DNA from: Hamiltosporidium tvaerminnensis
Taxonomy: Eukaryota > Microsporidia > Dubosqiidae
Assembly: GCA_022605425.2 (NCBI GenBank)
Contig: CM061249.1
Location: forward strand, 186,001 to 250,000
DNA length: 64,000 nt
Direction of reading: 5' to 3'
Position numbers and translations under genes: made by a program. Below are positions 20,990-32,480 of this stretch, one piece after another (position 1 is the stretch's first letter; each line of letters begins with the position of its first letter). The notes under the pieces are model-generated. The model searched no databases. It was given only the letters and a program-made list of their open reading frames with translations, and was not told where the DNA came from.

Positions 20990-21930
20990 TCCTCTCTGTC
21001 CAGAAAAAAATCTATAATAAAACACCATCATCTCAAACTTAAATATCTATTTCATATTTATACTTACAAAGTTAAACTGTTACAATTAGATTCTTATATT
21101 CTATATGCTTGTTTTTAAAAGAATTTCCTATTCAAAATGTACGTTATTTTTTGTTTGTTATTTTATTCTTTCCCCCTCTTCTTCTTTATTAATTATGTTG
21201 TTAAATTCCATAAAATGGGGAAATATATGAACAGAATCAGTAAAAAAAATTATTCTTGAATGCTTTTATTTACGTTGATTTTAGTCGCCTAGATCTAATT
21301 TTATTTAATTTTTAAAATCTCTAAAATTTTCATATTTTTATATTTTAGATTAAAATAAAAAAGAGTGCGAATTTAAAGGAAAATAAATAAAAACCAAAGA
21401 GAATACAAATATATGAAAAAATGGAATAAAAGAAAACTACATTAAAAAATAAAGTTTTTCTTATTTGGCAGTAATTTCGCTGAGTTTTTTGAACGCTTTA
21501 TTTTTTAGCTTTTAGATATATTTTTAATTTTTTTTTAATTTTTTTCATAGCCTTTTTTTATTCTTTTTAAATACGTTTCAATTTATTTTTTTAATCTTTT
21601 TAAATACGTTTCAATTTATTTTGGTATTTTTTTCTAATTGTTTTTATTTTTTTAGAAATTTTTTTCTAATTTTTTTAATTTTTCTAAATTCTTTTTAATT
21701 AATTTAGAAATTTTTGGGTTTAAAATGGGCTTTAATATATTAAAATTCTTTAATTTATCAGAAAGTAATTATTTCCCGCGAAACAGTTGTTTTCCGCAAA
21801 AAAAAGCATAAATACGACTTTTTTTTTAGACCTCTCCGATTTAGAAAATGTGATGATCTGCTAGATTTCAATTTAAGTCAACGTAAAATTCAGCAGCGAG
21901 GAAACATAATGAGGGATAGATATGCATTTT
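20990..21930 (+). repeat. dispersed repeat R900, copy 1
   Basis: Parallel in order and orientation to 35620-36320. Shared landmarks are ATGTACGTTATTTTTTGTT (against ATGTACATAACTTTTGTT), TTTTCATATTTTTAT then TTAGATTAAAATA, AATTCTTTAATTTATC, TTTTCCGCAAAAAAAAGC, and TAAAATTCAGCAG at the end. The end can form an imperfect hairpin (CTGCT with AGCAG, 21858-21896). No coding capacity. Confidence 0.65.
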
Positions 21931-22149
21931 AAAATCCTACATTTAATGCGTATTTAAATGCATTTCCATATTGCACCAACTTTTATTTTGCTTAACCATT
22001 CGTTATGGTAAGGTAACGAAGAAATTTTCAGTAGGCTAATCAAGATTAGAGCTTCAAAAAAAATGTATTTATCCGCTTTTTTGGGGGAAAGAGGATTTTA
22101 GGAAATTTGCCGAGTATTTACTTAGCAACGATAGAAATAATGTACTTTA

Positions 22150-22875
22150 TTTAAAAGTATCACATCTTTTTTCACAGTGTTAAGTGTTATATTTGTTTTC
22201 ATGACATTAACGCAGTTCTAGGTTTTAAAATAAATAACTGCTATAGAAACTTTATCAGTACCCCTTTCGATACTATGTCCCAAAGCCTTTCATCTACCAG
22301 GTATGTAGAACTTAATTAATAGGCGAGGCAGTTGCCCGGAGTTCGTTAATGCCCGTTGCATGGAGTGTGATCGAAGGCCGAAGCCCCCCCTGGGCTCCCC
22401 CAAGACTATGCAGCATTCCCACTTACTCTACACTTTCTGAACCCAATAAACTTCTAGCTAAGATATATTTCAGAGACTTACATGAGGTCCACCTAGACAG
22501 CACAATGTCATACCAACAGGTATAACCTGCTACTTGGCTCTCCTGGCTTTAAATGGTTTTTATTTTTATATCTCCCAGGCGCTAAGTCTTCTAATCGAGT
22601 GATCAAGGCTAGGTTTTCATGCTTTTACATGGAAATTACCTACATGTTCAGCTGCGGTCTGCAATCTGGTTACATAAAAAACTACAAATAAATTTGTAGG
22701 AAAAGTTTCTCCGTTTCTTAGACCTCTTCTCTTCATAACAACTCCCATGGAACAACCGAAGATGTTAAGTGGTTGTATTCCCACCAAAAAACCAAACAAT
22801 GATCTTCACACCAGATTCACACACTCATTGCCAAGCAGAAAGTTTTTTATGTGGTTATCCTCCCTCTACCAGAAC
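22150..22875 (-). repeat. R700 repeat, copy d (best preserved with copy e)
   Basis: Reverse complement of 58085-58812, with long near-identical blocks such as CATAAAAAACTTTCTGCTTG and GATGTGATACTTTTAAATAAA. It contains a 60-codon open frame (22617-22799) whose translation (IFGCSMG, then LRNGETFPTNLFVVFYVTRL) is partly kept in copy e, so the repeat may descend from a coding element. It lies directly before LINE L4. Confidence 0.8.
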
Positions 22876-22917
22876 TAATGTATAAAAATAAAAAAATATA
22901 AAAATTTCAAAACCAAG

Positions 22918-25900
22918 GAAAAAATAGGTAGAAAGAAAAAACTTGACACCGAAAATATAAAAAATGAAAATATAATGTCAATAAAAAAACTTCACAAAAT
23001 GGGTTAAAGAGATTAATTGTGTGATATAGATATAGAAAAGATATCCGACAGACTTCTACATCAATTGACTATCTATAACACCAATCACAGCGACTAAGCA
23101 ATAGTTGCGTGAGTAGTTTAGTCTGCTCGTTTGAAACAATACCTTAGTCCTCCTGTATCAATGCCACTGTATGTAAACCAGCTAACTTGATGACAAATTC
23201 GGCATTGCTGCCATTTCAAGAGTCAGCCATTCAATGTACTACATTCAATAATAGATATTGCGATAGCCATAGAGCAGGAATGGTTTCTATCTGCTCTTCT
23301 AGTAGCAACGAAGAGATTTGAAAGAATGCCCTAGAAATGACCGTCTGTATTTCTGAAGTACTATAATGAGAAATTTGCCTGCACATTAGATATCAATGTG
23401 TTTAAAAAATTAACATAAAATGAGGCAGAAAGGGGAATAGCGTAAGATAGGAATGAAGAGTGATGTAGAATCGCCATTTGACTTACCAAGTCATGTTCTC
23501 TAACCGATAATGATCTCTATATTATCTAAATGAGAAGTAATTGCGTAAATCAAAGAACTCTCAGAAGAAGATATCGGAGATGTAGTGATCAGAACTCTAA
23601 TACTTCCAAAGAATTAATTGACAGAAAAATTTCTAATCTCGTGTATCAAATTTTCTGCGAATAAGCTCAATTACATGTTCTAATGACGATAACTGATGTT
23701 GCACAGGTTATCCAGGTGGCGCAGGCATGTTTTGGCGAGGAACACGGAAGAGATGGCTATATCAAATTGGAAAAAGAATAAGTTGAACCTCTAAGCATTA
23801 AAATCTCTAAAATATGTCCCCGAGAAAACGTATAGACAATAAAAACACCCTTTTTCTCGAATATAAAGTCTCGGGAAAATAATGCGAGAATTTATTCTAA
23901 ATAACGAATCAAATGATCCTTCTGAAGTTTTAGTTATTAAGAATGAGTCTTTGAATATCCATGAGAAAACCCCTACAATGTACGAAAGTAGGAAGAAATT
24001 TAAAAAAAATAAACGTATGTTTGTACTGTTCTAAGACAGATATTATCGAGGTCTATCTGAGCATGTGGTCAATCGTACGGGATTATAAGTTTTTGGTCTA
24101 CACTGTCGAACAAAAATTATCTCACAGTCACTTCATAAGAGTATTTTATACCTTTTGTTTCAGGTACTGATCGGTCCAGGTATCTTTTACTTAAAGAATT
24201 CCTACCTATCCGTAATGACTTACGAACCTAAAATGTTCTAGGATGAATTGTGTTTATGATTTTTAATCAAGAAACTTACACACCTCTTCAAAACATTTTT
24301 GTGAAATTTTGAAAGTTATATGTTTAGAAGGAACGCCTCATCGATTGCTTTTAGCCAAGGCATAGTTATCTTATACTAAAAGAAAGCCACCGAGAGGTTT
24401 CGACTATGACTAAAAACCTGTATGCAAAATTGTATAAGCTGATGAAGAAAGAAGAAAAAAATGTGTTTCAGCTTGAAATGGAAATAAGAGGTTCGCTATC
24501 AGATAATCAATTGAGACGTAAACTGGGTACAAAAAGCCAAAGAGCGGCGCTTTTTAATTCTGCTATCTATAAAGTGTAGAGAACAATTCAATACAACTTT
24601 GGTTCAGTTAAAAACAGCTTATAAATCAATAGATGATGATATTTTGAGTCACTTGCATGAGAAACCTATTTTAACAGATTTTAGCAGTAAAAATATCCGA
24701 GTAAGTATATCAAGAACAAAAAATGATAGTTCAGTTAGAGCTGAAATTTCTTAGCAAGAAAACCGAGAAAGGATACTATTAACAATAGTTTTTATCCATT
24801 ATAGTTTGTTTTCGGATATATACTTTAAGCCGAAAGCTTATAGAGAAATGCACGAAAAAGACAATGCATAATGATCCTGATGCTCATGCTAACAATAATC
24901 TCTTTTTTATTGATGATCTTAAGCTCCAGTCTATTGAGAGCTCTACATTGAGTACTATGAAAGGTGAGGAAAAATAATTTTTAAAGGTAATTGAGCTAGA
25001 AGTTAAGCACCTGAAGTCGGCCACAAAAGATGCGCTCTTTAAGATACTGCTCTCTTCTAGAAGGTGTTGTGTTTACGAATTTTTAGGAATACTAGAAGAT
25101 ATCAGTAGCAATTTAACACTTAATTCATTGTATGAATTACAAATCAAACTTAGATCAAGAGCTAAAAGACTTTGTACCATTAGAAACAACGCAAAAAAAA
25201 TCATTTGATGTAACTAATCAACATGTAATTTCATTAAGCTACTATCATAGGGGAATATTTCTACTTGAACTCGTTGACTATTTAAGTTGGATGAAGCAAA
25301 GCTGCAGTGTAGATAAATAATAAGTTACATTATCGCACAGGATATAAAGAGTGGGTGTATCTTTCTCGAACAGAACTTAAAAAGACTCACACAGTTTTAA
25401 GTAGTTAAGCGAATATATGCTTTGCAATTTGTGGATTATCTAGAAAAAAATGTCACGAAAATCGGCTAGACGAGCAGGAATACATAAAGTGGAAACTTCT
25501 AATAAATTCACCTTAACCTAATAAAATTCTTCTTAAATGTAAAATAGGTTGAGAGAAGAGGTCAATAAGAAGTTTTTGGAAGAAGCTCAACTTGCAAAAT
25601 TATATAACAGAATAGAAAAACGAAAACCTCCTCCAATGTTATAAAATGCAAGAAAAAATAAACATGTAAGAATTATCGACTCATCAAGAGGGCCAAAGAA
25701 GGAAAACATGCGGTCATGTGATGAAGAAGTGTTATGATATATCCAAGATATAAATGTGGTTGTAGAGCTGAGATATGCGCCTGCATTGTAACAAATCTGT
25801 TAAACATTAGATCATTTAGAGACACAATGTAAAATGCAAGGTCAGGACTACACCAGACGGCATAATAAGTAGTAGATGCCTACACCTTTATCTCTTAAAT

Positions 25901-26630
25901 AGATAAAATTTTAATTCTTAAAAACGAATTAAAAGCTGCATGGTGAGGAAATTCTTGAAACAAGCTTGCGGAGATAAGATTAGATACCCTGCAAAGACTG
26001 ATATCAAGATTCGAAATAATAGAATCGATATTATTGTTTTGTAACAAGAGAAAAAACAAGTGTACACTCAAACAAGTAGGAATTACTTCCCAAGAGACAC
26101 AGTGATTGGTATTAACCAAAAATTTAGAAATATAACTTATTAGTGAATGTGTTAATTTTCAATTTTAGGCTAGTGTTGAGATAATTTTATGTGTATGTAC
26201 CTGGGACAGTTATGTAACCAAATACCATGAGTCGTGCCTCGAAAGAGTGCAACAACTTATGAATGTAGAAACTTTTTTTCGATTCAAAGTATTCGGGAAA
26301 AACCTCGAAAAAAAATTTTTTGATCAAAGAAGAGGCCTTGATTCATAACCAAATGCCTAAGAAAGCTAGGAAATAAAGATTAGGTCTTATTACAGCGCCT
26401 AGATCCCAGAAACCTTCACTCATTTCGAAACATGCGATGCACTAGGAAGATAGTGTCAAATATTGTCACAAAAAATAGCATACCTCTTATTTCAATAACG
26501 AACAACATCAAAAGAATCGAAAATAAATATAAATGCAACCTCGCGTTTAGGAGAGAAAAGTATAGAGATTAAAAAGATAAAAGGAAATTATGAAACAAGA
26601 AATATATTTTGGCCAAAATTTCAGTAAATA
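22918..26630 (+). mobile_element. decayed full-length LINE copy L4
   Basis: Begins at the same point as the other copies, ATAGGTAGAAAGAAAAA at 22922 in place of ATGGGTAGAAAG. It runs through recognisable RT (for example TTTATTGATGATCTTAAGCTCC near 24905, the FIDDLKL motif), thumb and endonuclease blocks to a 3' end CAAAATTTCAGTAAATAAAA near 26630. Stops and indels occur throughout, and the open frames inside it are chance survivors. Confidence 0.85.
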
Positions 26631-27700
26631 AAATAAAAACATGTATAGCCTATTATAATGTATTATTATACTACAAAGCAAACCATTTGTTAAGGAGTAA
26701 ACTCGTTTAGAAATTATCAGGTTTTTTGTATTTTTTAGCACCGTCTTACTTTTATCTTTCGTAGGCCTTATTCTAGTTTTCACGCCAGATAATTGATTCT
26801 TTAATTGTGTTTTTTCCTTTAATATTATTATTAGAATTATAAATTTTATTGAATTGAATTTAAATGCTTCTATTACTATAATTCGTTATACCGAAGATAA
26901 ATGGCTGAGGTAGCTCCGCATGATATCTTAAATATTTTATTACTTCCCATAAAATTTTATTGCAAAAGTTCTAATCTTCACGCTTTGTTTTTTTCAATAT
27001 TTAAATGTTGAAAATTTATTGAGCCACAAGATATACTTAAATACTGATTAAGAATATTTGCTATCTTAATAAACCTAGGTATTGAATATAAACCTTTTCA
27101 ATCACCAATTATAGTGCAGATAAAATATTAAGGCACCGAAGTGCTTGTATAAAATATTAAGGCACCGAAGTGCTTGTATAAAATAAAATTAGAATATTTT
27201 TTCAGCAGAAATTGAATCGGCCAAGTAGCAAAAATGATAATGGTAGGAATAATTTTGTGCAAAATTTACTATAAGATGGTACTAATATCTCAAATTGAAA
27301 TAAAATACAAACTTTTAAAGTAAAAATTTCTATTATAAATGCAATATTATTTTCAAAATTTATTCTAAGAAACTATTTATAAATTTTTATTTCTAATTTG
27401 CTTATTTCAGTTTCATGGTTCATAGTAAATCAAAGCAAAGTTATAATTTCTATTCAAATTCTTTGTTTTTCGATTATGATCAATTAAAGCTATCAATTTG
27501 TTTATTATAAAAACAAGAAATTTTAATTTGTCTTTAATTTTTTTATTTTAAAGGATTTCATTAAGATTATTTATTTATTCGCTTCAAAAAACTTTTCAAT
27601 CTTTTTAATTTATCTTCGAAAATTTCTATGTAGATTATATTTAATTCAAATTTCATTATAAGATCAAATAATAAGTTAATCACAATTAAACTTAAACATT
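26631..27700. other. gene-free region
   Basis: No gene recognised. It holds a perfect 29-bp tandem duplication at 27120-27177. Confidence 0.35.
27120..27177 (+). repeat. 29-bp unit repeated twice
   Basis: Units 27120-27148 and 27149-27177 are identical. Each includes GCACCGAAGTGC, a four-base-pair stem with a CGAA loop, and starts ATAAAATATT. Confidence 0.85.
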
Positions 27701-27734
27701 TTCAATAAATTAAATCCTATAAAATTCTTCTTTT

Positions 27735-27747
27735 AAAAGTATTTATA
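27735..27747 (+). promoter_or_regulatory. shared upstream element of small secreted-protein gene A
   Basis: AAAAGTATTTATA, 20 bases before the start codon position at 27767. Genes B and C have the same 13-mer at 41166-41178 and 49841-49853, 18-20 bases from their starts. Confidence 0.65.
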
Positions 27748-27766
27748 CAATCATTTTTTACATTTA

Positions 27767-28054
27767 TTGGTTTTCCTTAGACACATATTCAAACATTTAT
27801 TTTACACATTGATTAAGACGACAAATAATTATATAAGCGCAACATCTTTCAATTCTGTTTTTAGCCTGATAGACTCATCATTAGGGGGAGTACACTTTAT
27901 TCCTTATTCAAATAGAGACAATTCATCTATTCCAAGTGATCCAAATAAAAACGTTTTTTCGGTTCAGAGAGCAATCCCGCGAAGAAAATATCTGTCAAAA
28001 GAAGAACAGAGAAGGATAAGAGAAATCAATGTAAGAGAAAAGACACGAATGTAA
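27767..28054 (+). pseudogene. small putative secreted protein A (ATG replaced by TTG)
   Basis: A 95-codon frame clearly related to gene B (40871-41146). Both share FYTL, then a DSS-x-x-x-x-x-F-(V/I)-PYSN block, NS, SD-x-N-(R/K)-N, and a charged helical C-terminus. B and the relic C both start ATG ATT TTT, while the aligned codon here is TTG, and no in-frame ATG precedes it before a stop. Either the gene is newly inactivated or it uses a non-AUG start, so I list it as a probable pseudogene with an otherwise intact frame. The N-terminal 20 residues are hydrophobic, like a signal peptide. Function unknown. Confidence 0.55.
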
Positions 28055-28468
28055 ACTCGGAACATGATTTATTGAAAATTAGGTCCGATCTAGATTTTTA
28101 GCGAAATTAATCCAATAAAAGAGTTATGTATTAAGTATTCTTCGTTTTCGGATTACAGAATATTCTATTGAATGAATAATTTATATTTAGTGAAGGTTTT
28201 TAAGATATATTCGTAAATTAATCGGTTTGTTTAATCCAATATATTTTAAATAAAGTCTAAACTCTAACAATGAAATGTAGTTTTTTACTTGAAGACAGAT
28301 AAAATTATATTTTTATTTTTCAGATTACTATATCAAAGAGATTAATTAATTTTCATAAAAAAAAATTAGTTTTCAAATTTTTATAAAATTTTTACTTTAA
28401 TTTCACACAAATTTGATTAAAGTTAAAAAATATACGCTAGAAATTAAAAAGTCATTTTTTGAAAAAAA
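28055..28468. other. AT-rich spacer
   Basis: Between small-secreted gene A and the 3' end of the WD40-like gene. No feature recognised. Confidence 0.35.
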
Positions 28469-29440
28469 TTAAAAATCTATTTCAATAGAACTTATACCAG
28501 AATCTCCTGCAATTAAAACTTCGTTACCGAACACAACAAAATCGTAAATAATATCGACATCTGTTTTATAAACTTTATATGATTGAATATCTGAGAGTGA
28601 AAAGACAAGAATTTCACTGTTAGTAGAAGAAGCGATCAAATAGTCTGAAATAATTGAAAGCTTATTAACACCAACATTTACAGTAAAATATGAAAATGTT
28701 GTATTATAAAAAATAAAAAAAATATTTTGATCGGTGCCAACAATCGTTAAATTATCACTTAGTGCTATACTTTCTGTACGGCCGGTATCTCTAATATTGA
28801 AAAGAGTGGTATTATCACGGAATATTTGTATTCCAGATGCATCACATAAACAGATAGATCGATTTCCTAAAACTGACATGCTATATCCTTGGTTTATCTG
28901 CTTATGCATCAGTGATTTATAAGTTGATGCATTAAATATTATGAAATATGAATCTGAAAGTGAATATAACTTATCATCATATTTCTGTATTGAAACAATT
29001 TCATCTTTATGGCCTAAATATACGTGTTCTGTTAATAAATCAATTGATAGAACGTGTATTGCTCCTGTTATTGTACCAATAAGAATTTCCGTGTCCGAAG
29101 ATGAAATTTCTATAAAAGAAATGTCATTATTTAAATTATAGAAAGACTTATCTTCGATTATATCACGATTCAAAGTATATTTGTAGATTTCACCATTTAA
29201 AATTGCAACTAAAAATGTATTTTTATCAACAAATTTACAAAAAATTACAGAATCACTATATTTTTCAAATGCGGTTATATCTTCAGTTTGACCGTGTTTT
29301 ATCCATAAAATGTTTTTTATACCGCCAAAAATCATCAATGACCTATCAATATTACAATCTATTGCATATATTTTGTTTTCATATGTTTCTTCATCTAATT
29401 TTGATAAATTATATTCTGTGTTATTTTCGTCAAATTTCAT
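28469..29440 (-). CDS. WD40-like beta-propeller protein (possibly Sqt1/AAMP-like)
   Basis: A 323-aa protein made of repeated beta-strand blocks of about 40 residues. Examples are SVIFCKFVDKNTFLVAILNGEIYKYTL (about 64-90), FIEISSSDTEILIGTITGAIHVLSI (about 108-132), GHKDEIVSIQKYDDKLYSLS (about 141-160), then further degenerate units to VLIAGDSGISSIEIDF at the end. Few canonical WD dipeptides remain, but GH-x-(D/E) and the strand spacing fit a seven-bladed propeller. The arrangement near the start (an N-terminal acidic tail, then a first blade) resembles Sqt1/AAMP, the chaperone of ribosomal protein L10, but eIF3i or another propeller cannot be excluded. The ATG at 29440 is preceded by CCC at 29452-29454. 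Confidence 0.65.
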   Translation of the reverse strand: MKFDENNTEYNLSKLDEETYENKIYAIDCNIDRSLMIFGGIKNILWIKHGQTEDITAFEKYSDSVIFCKFVDKNTFLVAILNGEIYKYTLNRDIIEDKSFYNLNNDISFIEISSSDTEILIGTITGAIHVLSIDLLTEHVYLGHKDEIVSIQKYDDKLYSLSDSYFIIFNASTYKSLMHKQINQGYSMSVLGNRSICLCDASGIQIFRDNTTLFNIRDTGRTESIALSDNLTIVGTDQNIFFIFYNTTFSYFTVNVGVNKLSIISDYLIASSTNSEILVFSLSDIQSYKVYKTDVDIIYDFVVFGNEVLIAGDSGISSIEIDF

Positions 29441-29451
29441 ATATATTTTTA

Positions 29452-29454
29452 GGG
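29452..29454 (-). promoter_or_regulatory. CCC motif upstream of the WD40-like gene
   Basis: The minus strand reads TATCCCTAAAAATATATATG, with CCC eleven bases before the ATG. It is farther from the start than in the other genes, so the assignment is weaker. Confidence 0.4.
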
Positions 29455-29563
29455 ATACAAAACAAAATTTTAAAATAAAAATTTTATAAAAAAATTTAAA
29501 GTCGTTTTTTTCAGTAAATGATAATGTTTTGTAAAAAAATTTTATTTTAAAATTTTACATTGA

Positions 29564-30268
29564 TTTCAAATTTAATATTTTATTTAATTAAAATCTGGAC
29601 TAACAAATTTTTCTTTTTCTAAATAAATTCTTTCCATAATTTCCACACTTCTATCTCTTCCTCTTCCTCCAACTCTTCATTTGCATTAATTGTTCGTTCC
29701 TCTGTTTTGGTTTTGCGATCCAAAATAAAGTGGTAAAATATTTTTTGTATTTTCCGTTTGGACACAATCTTCCTCGTTGTCTACTTGTTTTAAAGGTGGT
29801 GTTGGTTGTTTATGCATCTCAGCTCCTAAAATAACACTTAATGATGCTCTCTCCCAGCTCTCCTCGGCATTTGGTCCAGACTCAAGTCATCTTCGTCGAT
29901 CAAAGGAAATTGTTTCGGCAGTCTTCTTAAGTACTATGGATTGCATATAAGCTTCTATATTCATGGATATTAGTAATCTTTTAAGATAAATCTTATGGTA
30001 TTTTGCCACAATACCGTCGCAAGTCACTATATAAGGAATTATCTCTTACTAAATTTATAAATACGACCCAATTCATTTGCTAATAGATCATAATTCCTAA
30101 TTTTATCGGTTTCAACAGTTTGAAGTGAATCTTGGAAAGCAATTCTATCTTCAACGAGTGTTTGCTTATTTTTTCTTTTATCTAAAATATGTATATCGGG
30201 TCTATTACACCGAATCTTATCATCAGTTTTTATCCTGGTGTCCACTCTTATCTCTTTCAAATATAATA
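29564..30268. repeat. target-site duplication pair around LINE L6
   Basis: TTTCAAATTTAATA at 29564-29577 and TTTCAAATATAATA at 30255-30268, 14 bases with one mismatch, flank the truncated LINE on both sides. Confidence 0.75.
29578..30254 (-). mobile_element. 5'-truncated LINE copy L6
   Basis: Carries only the last 680 bases or so of the LINE in minus orientation, from the endonuclease region (the part coding EIRVDTRIKTDDKIRCNRPDI, frame 30039-30260) to the acidic tail. It has small indels and stops, so it makes no protein. 5' truncation with flanking duplications is the normal product of incomplete target-primed reverse transcription. Confidence 0.85.
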
Positions 30269-30478
30269 AAAATATATTTCTTATAATTACAATTCAAAAA
30301 CATAATTCGCACGATATTTTAAAAATGATGGAAATATTTCATTTGGTTTTCCAAGTGATATTTTCATTTAAACAATTTTCTACTTCTTTATAATACTCTC
30401 GATTTTTAATTATGTAAAAAAACCATTGCTATGAGTATTAAAATTAATTGCACAATAACTTTAAAAAATATATAATTT

Positions 30479-30491
30479 ATTTTTTCAAAAT
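30479..30491 (+). repeat. target-site duplication of LINE L2, 5' side
   Basis: ATTTTTTCAAAAT, 13 bases, repeated exactly at 34299-34311. Confidence 0.9.
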
Positions 30492-30497
30492 ATTAAA

Positions 30498-32480
30498 ATG
30501 GGTAGAAAGAAAAATGTTAGCAGCGAAATATCGAAAAATACCAAAATAAAGGCTGCAAACGACGCTGATGAGGTGATGAAGAGTGATAGTGAGGTACAAA
30601 AATATAAGCTACACCCACCGGCGATTTCCCTACCTTCCTCCTCCTACACAACAATAACACTTCCACCACCAAGCCAAACATGCAGTAAAATGCAAAATAG
30701 TGGGCTTGACACCTTACCTTCGCCTAATACACCAGTTCCCTCTTCGGTTGAAGTCTCTGCGTGCGAGCCATCGTACGACATGACAAGCCCCTGTACTCTA
30801 GCTATTCCGGAAGGTAACAGGCTAATGGCATTGCGGACGATATTCGATTCCGTAACAGCCGACCCGAAGGAATGGCCTCGAATTGTTTTTTTTGCAGTAC
30901 AGACAAGGTTTGAAAGAATGCCAAGAAATGGCTGGACAGAGCTTCACAGGTACTATAATGAGAAATTCGGCTGCACTGAAACTCTCGAAGTGTTAAAAAA
31001 ATTGGCACAAAGTGAGATGGGAAAGGATGTAAAATCAGAAGAGAATGGAGAGCGACGTAGAATCGCCACTTGTCTCGCTGATACATGCACCTTGACCGAC
31101 ACCACAGAGTACATAAACCTGAGAGATAAATTCTTGAGTAAAATCAAAGAAATCTCGATGAATGAAATTGGAAAAGTGGTGGTCCGAACTAGAAAACATC
31201 CAAATGAGCTGGTTGATAGTAAAGTTCTGGATCTCATTAATCGAGTAGTCGGTGAATATGCCGGAGCTCATGTACCTGAGTCAATTACGGAAGCCGCGTA
31301 TATCATGCAAGCCTCGCAGGTATGCTATGATGAGGTAACACGTAAAGAGAAGCCTAGATTTGCTTGGAAGGAAAACATAGAAAGTAGAATTTCTGAGTTA
31401 GTACTTTTAAAAAATCTTCTCGAGAAGGCTCGTAAGCAGGAAAAGCTCTACACTTCGGAAGCGAAGAGCCTTAAGAAAATCATGCGAGAGTTTAATTTAA
31501 ACTTGAGCAGTGTAACTGATCTTTCTGAGGCTTTAGTTAAGAAGAATGAGTCTTTGAATGTTTACGAGAAAAAAATTACGATGCATGAAAGTAGGAAGCA
31601 ATTCCGAAAAGAGAATCGTATGTTTGAGCTTTTCCGAGGTCGATTTTATCGTGGGTTATCTGAGCGTGTAGAATCCGAGCATGTGGTTAGCCGTGATGAA
31701 ATTGTGAGTTTTTGGTCTACAATGTGGAACAAAAATGATGACACAGTCACGTACGATGATTATTTGATTCCATTTGTATCAGATAATCATCCGACCACGT
31801 TTCCTTCACTTGATGAATTTGTAAATATCATTAATTGGCTTCCCAATTGGAAAGCTGCTGGAATTGATGGTATTTACAATTTTTTCATTAAGAAACTTAC
31901 AACTCTTCACAAATATATTTATGATATTGTGAAAGTTATATGTTTAGAAGGAACAACTCAAGCTGATTGGTTTTACTGCGGGCTTACGTATTTGATACCG
32001 AAAGGAATTCCACGAAGAGGCTCTGACTACAGGCCAATCACTTGTACGTCCAACCTCTATAAGTTAACGACAAAGTGTGTGACAAAAGTCGTTCAAATTG
32101 AAGTGGAAAGGCGAGGGTTGCTTGCAGAGAACCAATTAGGGGCGGTAAGAGGTGTGCAGGGAGCGAAAGAGCAGGCTCTACTGAATATTGCCTTAAATAA
32201 AGAGTATGGAAATAATCTTAAGGCAACATGGATTGATGTTAAAAAAGCTTATGATTCAATAGATCATGCTTATTTAACTCAATGCATTGAAAACCTTAAT
32301 TTACCTGATTGGATCCTGAAATTTATTAAGGTAATTATATCAAAATGGAAAATTGATATATCAGTAGGGCCTGAAAAAATCATGAGCAAGAAGATTGATA
32401 GAGGGATCCTGCAAGGAGATAGTTTGTCACCATTGTTGTTTGTGTTGTGTATGGATCCATTAAGCCGAAAGCTTAGTTAA
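30498..32480 (+). pseudogene. LINE L2 protein, N-terminal part through RT motif B
   Basis: A 660-residue open part: N-terminal region, RT fingers, motif A with D580 in WIDVKKAYDSIDH, and motif B GILQGDSLSP. It passes intact through the region where L1 is frameshifted, then ends at a nonsense codon just after MDPLSRKLS (L1 has Asn-Glu there). The catalytic FIDD motif lies beyond this stop, so the truncated product would have no polymerase activity. Confidence 0.92.

Noticed and set aside
22617-22799. 60-codon frame as an independent gene
   Set aside because: Lies wholly within the R700 repeat and is broken in copy e; treated as a remnant of the repeat.
28469-29440. Assignment as eIF3i
   Set aside because: The start and first blade do not resemble the conserved eIF3i N-terminus (GHERSIT-type); only a general propeller call is supported.
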